Source: Natronosporangium hydrolyticum
GTDB taxonomy: Bacteria; Actinomycetota; Actinomycetes; Mycobacteriales; Micromonosporaceae
Assembly (NCBI RefSeq): GCF_016925615.1
Contig: NZ_CP070499.1
Coordinates: 3,410,001-3,474,000 of the forward strand
Length of the DNA: 64,000 bases
Direction: 5' to 3'
The notes below the pieces were generated by a model. The model was not told the origin of the DNA. It worked only from the letters and a program-made list of their open reading frames with translations, and ran no database searches. The position numbers and the translations under genes are program-made. Below are positions 25,236 to 34,981 of this stretch, piece by piece. How positions within the stretch are numbered: position 1 is the stretch's first letter; the number at the start of each line of letters is the position of its first letter.

Positions 25236-25832
25236 ATGGCTGAGTTGTCAGACCGCACGCTCGACGCGGTAGGGACGAGACTGAAGCACCTCCGGCAACG
25301 CCGCGACCTCACCCTCGCCGAGTTGGCGGCGGAGACCGGCATCTCCGCGAGCACCCTCTCTCGGCTCGAGACGAGCTTGCGGCGACCCACCCTTGAGCAG
25401 CTTCTGCCACTCGCCCGCGCCCACGGCGTCACCCTCGACGAGTTGGTCGGAGCGCCGCCGACCGGCGACCCCCGCGTCAACCTGCGCCCCATCACCAGCG
25501 ACGACGGGGCGACCATCCTGCCGCTCACCCGCCGACCGGGCGGCATCCAGGCCTACAAATTCGTGCTACCGGCCGGGGTCGACGACCGGGAACCGGATCT
25601 GCGTACCCATGAGGGCTACGACTGGGTCTATGTCCTCAACGGCACCCTGCGCCTGGTCCTCGGCGAGCGGGACCTCCGGCTCGACCCCGGGGAGGCCGCC
25701 GAGTTCGACACCCGCATCCCCCACTGGTTCGGAGCTACCAGCTCCGGACCGGTCGAGTGTCTCAGCCTCATCGGCCGGCAGGGGGAACGCGTCCACGTCC
25801 GCGCGGCACCGCCCACCGGACCCACCGAGTAG
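25236..25832 (+). CDS. XRE-family regulator with C-terminal cupin domain
   Basis: A 198-residue regulator. The HTH_3 domain (VGTRLKHLRQRRDLTLAELAAETGISASTLSRLE) occupies about residues 10-45, and a cupin barrel follows, with DREPDLRTHEGYDWVYVLNGTLRL and LDPGEAAEFDTRIPHWF. Cupin tails of this class sense small molecules. ATG 25236 has GGGAG just upstream; an in-frame ATG at 25149 would lie inside the repeat operator. It probably controls the divergent CPYC oxidoreductase and itself. Confidence 0.85.
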   Translation: MAELSDRTLDAVGTRLKHLRQRRDLTLAELAAETGISASTLSRLETSLRRPTLEQLLPLARAHGVTLDELVGAPPTGDPRVNLRPITSDDGATILPLTRRPGGIQAYKFVLPAGVDDREPDLRTHEGYDWVYVLNGTLRLVLGERDLRLDPGEAAEFDTRIPHWFGATSSGPVECLSLIGRQGERVHVRAAPPTGPTE

Positions 25833-25903
25833 CCGGACCCTCCGAGTAGCCGTGCCGCCACCCTCGCCCGGCACCACGCGAGCCACCCGGGTGCCGGTGC
25901 CGA

Positions 25904-28054
25904 TCAGGTGAGGATGACCAGCTGCTGGGTCGCCCTGGTCATCGCGACGTAACGGTCGACCGCGCCCGCGGTGCCGTCGCCGAACCCGGCCGGGTCGATG
26001 AGGACGACCAGATCGAACTCCAACCCTTTCGACAGCTCCGGAGCGAGCGACCGGACCCGTGGCCTCGCCTGGAAGGTGGGGTCGCCGATCACGCAGGCGA
26101 TCCCGTCGGCGTGGTCGGCGAGCCAGGCGTCGAGGATCGACTCCAGCTCCGCGACGGACCCGTGGCCGACCGGGAGCCCGCCGCTGCGGATGGAGGTCGG
26201 CACGTTGGCGTCGGGGAGGACGGCCCGGATGACCGGCTCGGCCTCCGTCATGACCTCCTGCGGGGTCCGGTAGTTGATGGTCAGCGAGGCCAGGTTGATC
26301 CGCTCCAGGCCGATCCGCTCGATCCGCTCCTGCCAACCCTCCGGGAAGCCGTGCCTGGCCTGGGCCCGGTCCCCGACGATGGTGAAGCTCCGGGACGGGC
26401 AGCGCAGCAGCAACATCTGCCACTGCGCGTCGGTCAGCTCCTGCGCTTCGTCCACCACAATGTGCGCGAACGGGCCGGCGAGCCGGTCCGGGTCGGCGGC
26501 GAGCAGCGGTGCCTCGTCGACTAGCGCAGCCTGGAAGTCTTCACCGCGCAACATGGACACCAGCCCGCCGCCGTACTCGTCGTCTCCGGCTTCGATCAGA
26601 TCATCGACGACCCCGGCCATACGCTCGCGTTCGGCGGCGACGGTGGCGCGATGCCGTCGCTGCTCTCGCACCGCCTCCGGGTCGCCCAGTCGCTGCCTCG
26701 CCGCGTCCAGCAGCGGCAGGTCGGAGACCGTCCAGGCCTGGGGGTCAGCGCGCTGGAGCTTGCGCACCTCGTCCGGACTGAGCCAGGGAGCACACTTGCG
26801 CAGGTACGCCGGGACCGACCACAGGTCGCCGACCAGGTCGGCCGCGACCAGCAGCGGCCATGCCCGGTTGAACGTCGTCTGCAGCTCCCGGTTCCGCGCC
26901 AGCGACCGGCGCAGCAGACGGTCCGGTTCGTCGCCGTCGTACTTGTCGATCAGGATCGTGAGCAGCTCCTCCCAGATCTGCTCACGCGCCTCGTTGTGCG
27001 GGGTGCCGGGGCCCGCTGCCCGGAAGGCGTCGGCCCAGTCGTCGGCGCTCAGCCAAATCTCCGACTCGCCGACGGCGACCGTCATCCCGTCGGTGGGCGG
27101 CTCCTCGTAGAAGCGGACGGCCGGCTCGATCGCCTTCACCAGCTCCGCCGACGACTTCAGCCTGGCCACCTTCGGGTCGGTCTCGTCGGTCGCCGACACC
27201 CCCTCGGGGACAAGATCCCGCAGGGTGCAGCTCTGCACTCCCTCCTCGCCGAGGCTGGGCAGGACATCCGCGACGTAGGCCAGGTAGGGCTGGTGTGGGC
27301 CGACGAAGAGCACCCCGCCTCGACGGTGCCCGAGGCGCGGGTCGGAGTAGAGCAGGTAGGCGGTGCGGTGCAGCGCGACCACGGTCTTTCCGGTGCCTGG
27401 ACCGCCGTCGACGACCAGCGCGCCCTGCGATCCCGCCCGGATGATCGCGTCCTGGTCGGCCTGGATGGTGCTGAGTACGTCCCGCATCTGGGCCGAGCGG
27501 CTGCTGCCCAGGCTGGCGATGAAGGCAGACTGGTCGTCGAGCGCGGCGGCGTGCCCGGCGAACCCGTCCGGGGTGAAAACCTCGTCCCAGTAGTCGCTGA
27601 TCCGGCCGCGGGTCCAGCGGTATCTGCGGCGGCTCACCAGGCCCATCGGGTGGGCGTGGGTCGCTGCGAAGAATGGTTCCGCCGCCGGCGCGCGCCAGTC
27701 GAGCAACAGCCGGCGACCCTCGTTGTCGGTAAGGCCGAGCCGGCCGACGTACACCGGTTCGGCGCCGTCTGCGTCGACGATGTGTCCCAGGCACAGGTCC
27801 AGGCCGAAGCGCTGCAGCACCCGCAGCCGGGCAGTCAGCCGGCGGATCTCCGAGTCCCGTTCCATCGCCTGCTGGCCGATCCCGCCGGGCGCCCGACGTG
27901 CGGCGTCCAGCTGGCCGGACAGGTCGGCGGACAGCTGGTCGAGGCGTTCGGCGATGGCCGCGAAGTGCTGCTCGTCGCGGGAGGTGAGCGCCGGGTCGGC
28001 CTTGGCGGAAAGCCGGTCGGGAAGATCGAACACGCTGGTAGTCAGGTGGTTCAC
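25904..28054 (-). CDS. helR: HelR: RNA polymerase recycling ATPase, rifamycin tolerance factor
   Basis: A 716-residue HelD-type superfamily 1 ATPase that removes stalled RNA polymerase from DNA; HelR proteins also displace rifamycins from the enzyme. It opens with the HelR hallmark TTSVFDLPDRLSAKADPALTS, has Walker A GGPGTGKTVVALHR (Lys about residue 223), the Walker B HIVVDEAQELTD, and INYRTP and YVAMTRATQQLVIL motifs near the end. The start is GTG 28054. A RAE-like palindrome lies 92 bp upstream, the site known to mark rifamycin-induced genes. It reads divergently from an alpha/beta hydrolase gene. Confidence 0.9.
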   Translation of the reverse strand: MNHLTTSVFDLPDRLSAKADPALTSRDEQHFAAIAERLDQLSADLSGQLDAARRAPGGIGQQAMERDSEIRRLTARLRVLQRFGLDLCLGHIVDADGAEPVYVGRLGLTDNEGRRLLLDWRAPAAEPFFAATHAHPMGLVSRRRYRWTRGRISDYWDEVFTPDGFAGHAAALDDQSAFIASLGSSRSAQMRDVLSTIQADQDAIIRAGSQGALVVDGGPGTGKTVVALHRTAYLLYSDPRLGHRRGGVLFVGPHQPYLAYVADVLPSLGEEGVQSCTLRDLVPEGVSATDETDPKVARLKSSAELVKAIEPAVRFYEEPPTDGMTVAVGESEIWLSADDWADAFRAAGPGTPHNEAREQIWEELLTILIDKYDGDEPDRLLRRSLARNRELQTTFNRAWPLLVAADLVGDLWSVPAYLRKCAPWLSPDEVRKLQRADPQAWTVSDLPLLDAARQRLGDPEAVREQRRHRATVAAERERMAGVVDDLIEAGDDEYGGGLVSMLRGEDFQAALVDEAPLLAADPDRLAGPFAHIVVDEAQELTDAQWQMLLLRCPSRSFTIVGDRAQARHGFPEGWQERIERIGLERINLASLTINYRTPQEVMTEAEPVIRAVLPDANVPTSIRSGGLPVGHGSVAELESILDAWLADHADGIACVIGDPTFQARPRVRSLAPELSKGLEFDLVVLIDPAGFGDGTAGAVDRYVAMTRATQQLVILT

Positions 28055-28145
28055 GAAAATGGCTCCGATCTGAGGTCACCGGCCCCTGCTCGCCAATATT
28101 TCTGCAGGTCCTGGCCGTGGCCTCGCAATTCTGCAGCATTACCCC

Positions 28146-28178
28146 GGCCTTGCCGCAAGGCCCCATCCGCGCTATAAA
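28146..28178. promoter_or_regulatory. Rifamycin-associated element (RAE)-like palindrome and overlapping promoter
   Basis: GGCCTTGC-C-GCAAGGCC (28146-28162) followed by CC matches, on the other strand, the RAE pattern GGGGCTTGCGGCAAGGCCCC as I remember it. It lies between helR and the hydrolase gene. On the plus strand its TTGCCG (28150-28155) stands 17 bases before TATAAA (28173-28178), so a rightward promoter overlaps it. The leftward promoter of helR is less clear (TAATGC at 28136-28141 is a candidate -10). Confidence 0.7.
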
Positions 28179-28322
28179 GTAGAGAGGGAGGAGAAATCAG
28201 CCATGAGCCTCCCTCAGCCACGGGTCAGCAATTGTGGGGAAACGACCTCGGGCGACCCTGGTCTGGGTCTAGCCTCGGAGGGTCGACAGGACTCCGTACG
28301 CCAATGTGTGGGGGGGACCACT

Positions 28323-29156
28323 ATGCCGTACGTGACCGTGGGCCGTGAGAACACGGCTGACATCAAGCTCTTCTACGAAGACCACGGGTCAGGCGACCCG
28401 GTGGTGCTCATCCACGGATTCCCACTCAACGGCGCTTCCTGGGAGAAGCAGACCCGGATGCTGCTCGACGCCGGCTACCGGGTGATCACCTACGATCGGC
28501 GCGGCTTCGGACAGTCCAGCCAGCCCGCCATCGGCTACGACTACGACACCTTCACCGCCGACTTCGCCGCGCTGATGGAGCAGCTGGACCTCGCCAACGC
28601 GACGTTGATCGGCCACTCGATGGGCACCGGCGAGATCACCCGCTATCTCGGGCGTTACGGCTCTGACCGAGTGCGCCGGGCCGTCCTGCTCAGCCCGCTG
28701 CCGCCGTATCTACTCAAGACCGACGACAACCCGGAGGGGGTGGACCGGAGCGTCTTCACCGAGTTTCAGGAGACCATCGCTCGGGACCGCCCGTTCTACA
28801 TCAAGCTCTTCTTCGACACCTTCTTCAACGTCGATGAAACCCTCGGCAAGCGGCTGAGCGACCAGGCCTGGCTCGCCCACTTCAACGTCGGCATCACCGC
28901 CTCGGCCACCGGCACCTACCAATGTGTCGACGCGTGGCTTACCGACTTCCGAGACGACGTACGCGCCATCGATGTGCCGGTGTTGGCGATCCAGGGCACG
29001 GTCGACCGGGTGCTGCCGATCGACTCGACGGGGCGACGACTGCCCGGCATGATGCCGGATGTCGAGCTGATCGAACTCGAAGGCGCCCCACACAGTCTGC
29101 CGTGGACCCATGCCGAAGAGGTCAACCGCGCGATCGGCGAGTTTCTCGCCCGCTGA
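28323..29156 (+). CDS. Non-heme chloroperoxidase-like alpha/beta hydrolase
   Basis: A 277-residue hydrolase of the cofactor-free haloperoxidase/esterase group. VVLIHGFPLNGASWEKQTRMLLDAG, YDRRGFGQSSQP, the nucleophile elbow LIGHSMGTGEITRYL (Ser in G-H-S-M-G), LAIQGTVDRVLPI (Asp) and GAPHSLPWTH (His) form the full catalytic set. GGGGGGGA precedes ATG 28323. The frame is open upstream to ATG 28203, which has its own ribosome site and a promoter overlapping the RAE, so a 40-residue extension is possible though unlike the family. Co-induction with helR is a guess from position. Confidence 0.85.
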   Translation: MPYVTVGRENTADIKLFYEDHGSGDPVVLIHGFPLNGASWEKQTRMLLDAGYRVITYDRRGFGQSSQPAIGYDYDTFTADFAALMEQLDLANATLIGHSMGTGEITRYLGRYGSDRVRRAVLLSPLPPYLLKTDDNPEGVDRSVFTEFQETIARDRPFYIKLFFDTFFNVDETLGKRLSDQAWLAHFNVGITASATGTYQCVDAWLTDFRDDVRAIDVPVLAIQGTVDRVLPIDSTGRRLPGMMPDVELIELEGAPHSLPWTHAEEVNRAIGEFLAR

Positions 29157-30774
29157 ACCGGCGGGTCCACCACGACCGCCACCGCCGCCGCCTGCCCGGT
29201 CGCGGCCCGTCGGGCCGCCCGGTGGGCGGTGGGCGTTCGGCCGTGCCGGAGACCCCACCGTCCGCAGCGGAACCATCTGGCTGCCGGTCTCTGCCGAGCT
29301 GGTCCTTGGTGGTCGCCGTCTCGCCACGGGCCCAGGCGGTGATGGTGCGGCTGGCGTGGGGCCGGCGGGCGGTGGCGACGATGATCAGGTCACCACTGCG
29401 TACCCGGGTCCGTGGCGTGGGGATCAGGGTACGTCGGCGCCGGACGATCGTGGTGATCAAACCGTGGGGCGGGGGGATTTCGACGAGCTGCCGGCCAACG
29501 ATCGGGAGATCCTCGGTGACGTGGACCTCGATCAGCTCCGTGTTGATGTCGCTGATCGGGATCTCTTCGGCTACTGCGACGCCGTGTGGCCGCTTGTCGC
29601 GTAGCCCGAGCCAGCCGGCGACCGCGCTGATCGTGCTCCCCTGCACCGCGGCGGACACCAGCACGACGAAGAAGACCATGTTGAAGATGAACTGCCCCTC
29701 GGGGTAGCCGGCCGCGAGCGGAAAGGTCGCTAGCACGATGGGTACCGCGCCGCGGAGGCCTACCCACGACGTGAACGCCAACTCCTGCCACCGGTAGCGC
29801 AGCCAGATCAGGCAGAGCAGCACCGCGATGGGGCGGGCGAGCAGCACCAGGATGGCAGAGACCACCAGGCCCGGCCCGATCACGGAAGGCAGCTGGGTGG
29901 GGAAGACCAGCATGCCGAGCATCAGGAACAGGCCGACCTCGGCGGTGCTGGAGAGACCTTGATGGAAGGTGCGGATGCCTCGGCGGTGCAGTGGGACGCG
30001 GGCGCCGACGAACAGGCCGGTGACGTAGACGGCGAGGAACCCGGAGGCGCCGACCGCGGCGGCGGTGCCGTAGGCGAGGCCAGCGATGCCCAACGCGGCG
30101 ACCGGGTAGACCCCCGCGGGGCCGAGGTTGACCCGCATGAGCAGCCAACTCGCGGCCACCCCGAGCGCGGCGCCGATGATCGCGCCGCCGAGCAGCTGGA
30201 CGAGGGCGAAGGTTACCCAGTCGCCGGCGCCAGGATTCGCGCGCCAGGTCTCCAGCAACCCGATGGTCAACATGATCGCGATCGGGTCGTTGGCGCCGGA
30301 CTCGACCTCCAGCAGCGAGGCCATCTTGCGGGGTAACGGCGCTCGGCGCAGCATCGCGAAGACCGCGGCGGCGTCGGTGGAGGCGACCACGGCGCCGATC
30401 AGGAACGCGGTCAGCGGCTCGACATCGAGCAGGAGGTAGGTGCCGCCACCCACCACGGCAGCGGTGATCAGCACCCCGACGGTCGCCAGCAGGCTGCCGG
30501 GCAGGGCGGCCTGTTTGAGGTCGCCGGGTTTCGTGGTCAGCCCGCCCTCGTAGAGGATGAGCAGCAGCGCGACGGTGCCGCCAATCTGTGCAATGCGGGG
30601 GTCGGCCAGGCTGACCAGGCCGAGCCCGTCGTCCGCGACGAGCATCCCCAGGGCGAGGAAGAGCAACAGCCCGGGCAGCCGCACCCGGGTCGCGAAGGCC
30701 GCGGCGAGGACCCCGGCGACCAACAGCGAGGCGATGAGTAGGATCCACCAGTCGGCAGGCAGCTGCACACTCAC
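29122..30774 (-). CDS. Potassium/proton antiporter, CPA1/CvrA type with RCK_C tail
   Basis: A 550-residue transporter. Twelve or so membrane helices fill residues 5-400, with the CPA1 ion site in VVASTDAAAVFAMLR and ESGANDPIAIMLTIGLLE. A soluble RCK_C-like domain follows (ISDINTELIEVHVTEDLPIVGRQLVEI ... TRVRSGDLIIVAT). Members exchange K+ or Na+ for protons across the inner membrane. The arginine-rich last 60 residues overlap the hydrolase gene by 35 bases on the opposite strand and look unstructured. The start is at 30774. Confidence 0.85.
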   Translation of the reverse strand: MSVQLPADWWILLIASLLVAGVLAAAFATRVRLPGLLLFLALGMLVADDGLGLVSLADPRIAQIGGTVALLLILYEGGLTTKPGDLKQAALPGSLLATVGVLITAAVVGGGTYLLLDVEPLTAFLIGAVVASTDAAAVFAMLRRAPLPRKMASLLEVESGANDPIAIMLTIGLLETWRANPGAGDWVTFALVQLLGGAIIGAALGVAASWLLMRVNLGPAGVYPVAALGIAGLAYGTAAAVGASGFLAVYVTGLFVGARVPLHRRGIRTFHQGLSSTAEVGLFLMLGMLVFPTQLPSVIGPGLVVSAILVLLARPIAVLLCLIWLRYRWQELAFTSWVGLRGAVPIVLATFPLAAGYPEGQFIFNMVFFVVLVSAAVQGSTISAVAGWLGLRDKRPHGVAVAEEIPISDINTELIEVHVTEDLPIVGRQLVEIPPPHGLITTIVRRRRTLIPTPRTRVRSGDLIIVATARRPHASRTITAWARGETATTKDQLGRDRQPDGSAADGGVSGTAERPPPTGRPDGPRPGRRRRWRSWWTRRFSGRETRRSRG

Positions 30775-30849
30775 TGGGCAACCTCAGCGGATCTCGCGAG
30801 GTTAGCGGCGGGCTGTCGATCTAGCAGGCAAGGCACGACACTAAGGTAC

Positions 30850-31659
30850 GTGACTACGGTGGATGATGTTCCGACGCGTGTGCTAGTGCCGTTGGACGGG
30901 ACCGCGACCGCGCAGCGGGCGCTGCAACCGGCCGCACGGATCGCCCGTCAGTTACGGCTGCCGCTGGAGTTGGTCACCGTGCAGGACCCAGTGTATGAGC
31001 GGTGGGCCCGCGACCTCGATGGTCTCGCGGAGGCTACCGACTACGCCGACGTCGAGGTGGAGGTGGTCAGCGGCGGCTGGCCCGGTGACGTCATCGTGGA
31101 CCTGACCCGGGAGCATCCGGGCACGCTGGTGTGCCTGGCCGCCCGGCACCGCGACCGGGTCGACCGGCTGATGTTGGGCAGCGTCTCCACCCACATCATC
31201 CAGAACGGTGTCGGCCCGGTGCTGATCGTCGGGCCCGGGTTCCGGCCCGAGTCGTCGCGGTCGGACTACCACCGGCTGCTGGTGTGCCTGGACGGCTCAC
31301 CTCGTGCGGCGGCGGCGGTGCCGACCGCGATGCGCTTCGCCGCCCACGCCGGTTTGCACGTCGATCTCGTGCATGTGACCGACTCGGTCGATGAGCCGGC
31401 CGCGCCACCGAGCGAACACGAGCACCTGGCGGCGGCGGCGCGGACCCTGCGCGCCGCCGGGGTTGATGTCGGCACCACGCTGCTCGCCGGCGAGGATCCG
31501 GCCGGCGAGGTCGCCCGCCTGCTCAGCGAAGATCGGGAGACCATCGCGGTGGTGGGCACCCATGGCCGCACCGGCGTCGCCCGGATGCTGCTGGGCAGCG
31601 TCACCATGGACCTGATCGAACGCAGTCCGGTGCCGCTGCTGATAACGAGGACCAGCTGA
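30850..31659 (+). CDS. Universal stress protein with two UspA domains
   Basis: A 269-residue tandem UspA protein. Domain 1 spans about 10-135 (RVLVPLDGTATAQRALQPAARIA ... LMLGSVSTHII) and domain 2 about 140-269 (RLLVCLDGSPRAAAAVPTAM ... GTHGRTGVARMLLGSVTMDLI). The second keeps the G-x2-G-x9-G-S/T ATP-binding pattern; the first has lost the leading Gly residues. Start GTG 30850; GTG 30859 in frame is equally possible. It is divergent from the antiporter gene and 24 bp ahead of the LAL regulator. Confidence 0.85.
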   Translation: MTTVDDVPTRVLVPLDGTATAQRALQPAARIARQLRLPLELVTVQDPVYERWARDLDGLAEATDYADVEVEVVSGGWPGDVIVDLTREHPGTLVCLAARHRDRVDRLMLGSVSTHIIQNGVGPVLIVGPGFRPESSRSDYHRLLVCLDGSPRAAAAVPTAMRFAAHAGLHVDLVHVTDSVDEPAAPPSEHEHLAAAARTLRAAGVDVGTTLLAGEDPAGEVARLLSEDRETIAVVGTHGRTGVARMLLGSVTMDLIERSPVPLLITRTS

Positions 31660-31683
31660 CCGCCGCCTCGCCGCCACGATGAC

Positions 31684-34600
31684 GTGAGCAACCCCCGTGG
31701 CCTAAGCTCAGTGTCTGACTCAGACCCTGTCCCCGGCGGGCGGGAAGGTGCGGTGGCCGAGAGACTGGCAACAGCGGACGATCCGCCGACGCTCGCCGCG
31801 CCGAGCTTCGTCGGCCGAGGTCGGGAGGTCGCAGCGCTCTCCGATGCGCTGGCCCGACCGCCTGCGGTGGTGCTGGTCGAGGGCGAGCCGGGGATCGGCA
31901 AGAGCAGGCTGCTCGACGAGGTGCTCACGGCGACCGCGACCCGGTCGACGACGTTGATGGCGGTGAGCCCGCCGCTGCGGCACTCACTGACCCTCGGTCC
32001 GGTAGTCGACGCCCTGCGCCAGGCCACTGTCCAGATCAAGGGGCTGGAACTCAGCGCACTGGCCGGCGCCCTCCGACCGCTATTCCCAGAGTGGTCGCAG
32101 ACCCTGCCGCCACCGCCGGAGCCGCTGCCCGACGCCGGGGCCGCCCAGCATCGACTCTTCCGAGCACTGGCTGAGCTGGTCGACGCCCTGGGCGTGGAGC
32201 TCGTCGTCCTTGAGGATGCGCACTGGGCCGACGACGTGACGTTGGAGTTTCTGCTCTTCCTGGCCGCTCGGCAGCCAGCCGGCGCGCCCAGCCTGCTGGT
32301 CAGCTACCGGCCGGAGGAGCTGACCGACCAGTCGCTGCTGCTGCGGCTGTCGTCCCGGCTACCCGCCGGCAGCACGCAGCTGCGGATGGCGCTGGCTCCG
32401 CTGGACCAACCCGCGACCGCCGCACTGGTGTCGTCGATGTTGGATAGTGAACCGATCTCCGACGAGTTCGCCCGCTACCTGCATGAACGGACCGCGGGTG
32501 TGCCGCTCGTCCTGGAAGAGTCGGTCCGGCTGCTGCACGACCGGGCGGATCTCGTCCTCCGCGACGGCCAGTGGGTGCGGTTGAGCGTGCACGAACTACA
32601 GGTTCCGCCCACGGTGCGGGACTCCACCCGAGAGCGGGTCGGCCGGTTGTCCTCGGTGGCGCAGCAGGTTCTACGCGCGGCCGCGGTGGTGTCCGAACCC
32701 GCCGCGGAGTCGGTCCTCGCCGCCACCGCCGGCCTGGCCACCCGATCCTGCCAGGCCGGGATCGTGGCCGCAGCCGCCAGCGGGCTACTCGCGGAGACCG
32801 ACCCTGGCCGGTGGCGGTTCCGGCACCGGCTCGCCGCCAGCGCGGTGTACGAGTCGATCCCGAGCGCGGAGCGCTCCGCCCTGCACCTACGGGCCGGTCG
32901 GGCGTTGGAACGACACCAGCCACCGCCGGTCGCGCAGCTGGCCCGGCACTTTCGGGCGGCCGGGGAGACCGCCCGGTGGGCCCACTTCGCCGAACTCGCC
33001 GCCGGCCGGTCCATCGACTCCGGCGACCACTCCGGCGCGGTCGAGCTACTCATCGAGCTGCTGCGCCGCGCCCCCCTGCCGCCGGCCGACCGGTCCCGAA
33101 TCGCCGCCACGGCGGCCTCGGCGACGCTGGCCCGCCGGGAGCCGGTCGACGAGCTGCACCACGAGCTGGTGCGAACGCTGCGCGCCACACTCGACTCCCC
33201 CGACCTCACCCCGCAGCAGCAGGCGGAGATTCGCAACCCGCTCGGCCGGCTGCTGATCAACCAGGGGGAAGCCGAGGCGGCGCTGTCTGAGCTGGCGCAG
33301 GCGGTGACCTACCTCGACCGCGACCCGATGGAGGCGGCCCGCGCGATGACCCTGCTCGGATGGGCGTACGCGGGGCCGTGGCCAGCCAGCACCCACCTGC
33401 GCTGGTTGCACCGCGCCGCCGAGCTGCTGCCCCGGCTGCGCACGACCGCCGAACGCCGGTCGCTGGCGGGCAACCGGGCGGCGGCGCTGCTGATGCTCGG
33501 CGAACAGGAGGCGTGGCAGGTGATCGCCGACCTGCCCACCGACGCGGCGACTTCGGTCGAGCGGCACGACGTGTGCCGGATCAACACGAATATCGCCACC
33601 GGCGCGTTGATCTGGGGCCGGTACCGGGAGGCGCGGGAACGCCTGACCGCCGCGCTCGCCCTGGCCGACGCCGAAGACCTGGTCCGACTGCGTTACAACA
33701 TCCTGCTGGAGCTGGCCAATCTGGACTGGTTCACCGGCCACTGGGACGGGCTGGCGCGGCGGGCATCCGAGCTGGCACAGGCCGACCGGGACCGGCCGAG
33801 CACCTCGTTGGCGGCGGCCCGACTCGCTGGCCGGCTCGCGGCCGCGGCGGGCCAGTGGCGCACCGCCGAGCAGCGCTTCCAGGAGGTCCTAGCGGAGGCG
33901 AACCGCCACGGCGCAGTCCACGACACGGTCGAGCCCGCCGCGGCGCTCGCCCGGTTGCGGCTCGCCGAAGGGCAGGTCGACCGGGCGTTGCGGATCACCG
34001 ACGAGCCGATCCGGGCGGTCGCCACGAAGCGGACCTGGCTCTGGGCGGTGGATATCGCACCAACCCGGGTGACCGCCCTGCTAGCCGCCGGAGACGTCGA
34101 TGCGGCGACCCGGCTGGTGCGGCAGTTCGCCCGCGGACTGCACAAGCGGGATGCTCCCGGCCCCCGCGCGGCGCTGGCGGTGTGCCGGGCTGCGCTCGCC
34201 GCCGCCACCGGCGAGCACGCCCGGGCCGTGGCCGGATTCGCCCGGGCGGCCCGGGCATGGGAGGCCCTTCCCCGCCCGTACGAGGCGCTGCTTACCCGGG
34301 AGCGGCAGGCCGAGGCGCTGTTCGCCGGCGGCCACCCGGAGTCGGGCCGCGAACTGCTCTCTCAGGTCTACGAGCGGCTGTCCACGCTGGGCGCGCGTGG
34401 GGACTCCGACCGGGTGGCCCAGCGGCTGCGGGAGCACGGCGCGGTAGTGCCACGGCTGTGGCGGGGCGGCCGCAAAGGGTACGGAGACCGGCTCTCACCC
34501 CGGGAGCTGGAGGTGGTTCGGCTGGTGGTCGCGGGCAAGACCAACCGGGAGATCGGCCGGATCCTGGTCAAGTCACCGGCCACGGTTGACCAGCAGCTTC

Positions 34601-34707
34601 GTTCGGCCATGCGGAAGCTCGGAGTGTCGTCCCGGACCGCGTTGGCGGTCAGCGCGGTGGCGGCGGGGGTGTTCGCCGAGGAGGGCGACGCAGAGTCCAC
34701 CGCGTAG
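31684..34707 (+). CDS. Large ATP-binding LuxR-family (LAL) transcriptional regulator
   Basis: A 1007-residue regulator of the MalT/LAL type. An N-terminal AAA/STAND ATPase has Walker A VEGEPGIGKSRLLDE (Lys 73) and Walker B LVVLEDAHWADD. The centre (about 400-900) is helical and TPR-like. The C-terminus is a LuxR HTH (LSPRELEVVRLVVAGKTNREIGRILVKSPATVDQQLRSAMRKLG, about 937-980). Such regulators sense ligands and activate secondary-metabolite or sugar genes. The start is GTG 31684; no clear ribosome site is seen. It may act on the secreted protease gene downstream, but nothing in the sequence proves it. Confidence 0.85.
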   Translation: MSNPRGLSSVSDSDPVPGGREGAVAERLATADDPPTLAAPSFVGRGREVAALSDALARPPAVVLVEGEPGIGKSRLLDEVLTATATRSTTLMAVSPPLRHSLTLGPVVDALRQATVQIKGLELSALAGALRPLFPEWSQTLPPPPEPLPDAGAAQHRLFRALAELVDALGVELVVLEDAHWADDVTLEFLLFLAARQPAGAPSLLVSYRPEELTDQSLLLRLSSRLPAGSTQLRMALAPLDQPATAALVSSMLDSEPISDEFARYLHERTAGVPLVLEESVRLLHDRADLVLRDGQWVRLSVHELQVPPTVRDSTRERVGRLSSVAQQVLRAAAVVSEPAAESVLAATAGLATRSCQAGIVAAAASGLLAETDPGRWRFRHRLAASAVYESIPSAERSALHLRAGRALERHQPPPVAQLARHFRAAGETARWAHFAELAAGRSIDSGDHSGAVELLIELLRRAPLPPADRSRIAATAASATLARREPVDELHHELVRTLRATLDSPDLTPQQQAEIRNPLGRLLINQGEAEAALSELAQAVTYLDRDPMEAARAMTLLGWAYAGPWPASTHLRWLHRAAELLPRLRTTAERRSLAGNRAAALLMLGEQEAWQVIADLPTDAATSVERHDVCRINTNIATGALIWGRYREARERLTAALALADAEDLVRLRYNILLELANLDWFTGHWDGLARRASELAQADRDRPSTSLAAARLAGRLAAAAGQWRTAEQRFQEVLAEANRHGAVHDTVEPAAALARLRLAEGQVDRALRITDEPIRAVATKRTWLWAVDIAPTRVTALLAAGDVDAATRLVRQFARGLHKRDAPGPRAALAVCRAALAAATGEHARAVAGFARAARAWEALPRPYEALLTRERQAEALFAGGHPESGRELLSQVYERLSTLGARGDSDRVAQRLREHGAVVPRLWRGGRKGYGDRLSPRELEVVRLVVAGKTNREIGRILVKSPATVDQQLRSAMRKLGVSSRTALAVSAVAAGVFAEEGDAESTA

Positions 34708-34981
34708 TCGCCGCACGTTGAATAACGCATCCGCTGGATAGCGACGACCGCACCGGTGGCAGGAGCATGAGCTGCCATGAAGGTTGTCTGCTGGCCATCC
34801 GATGTGTAGCGAACCGGGCGCTCCCGGCGACGAGCCGCCCACCGAAGACGAGGAACCCCGCCCACGTCCCTCCCCCCGGGATCCCTACCAACCTGCCTAG
34901 CCGCCCAGTCACCTGGCCGCGTAGCCCGGCACAGTCGCGGCGGTCGCGCGTCGGTCTGGCCGAGCCTCTGAAAGGAACTCG

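Noticed and set aside
34708-34981. Gap before the protease gene searched for promoter, riboswitch or small gene.
   Set aside because: Only a weak TTGAAT near 34721 and the ribosome site were found; nothing convincing otherwise.
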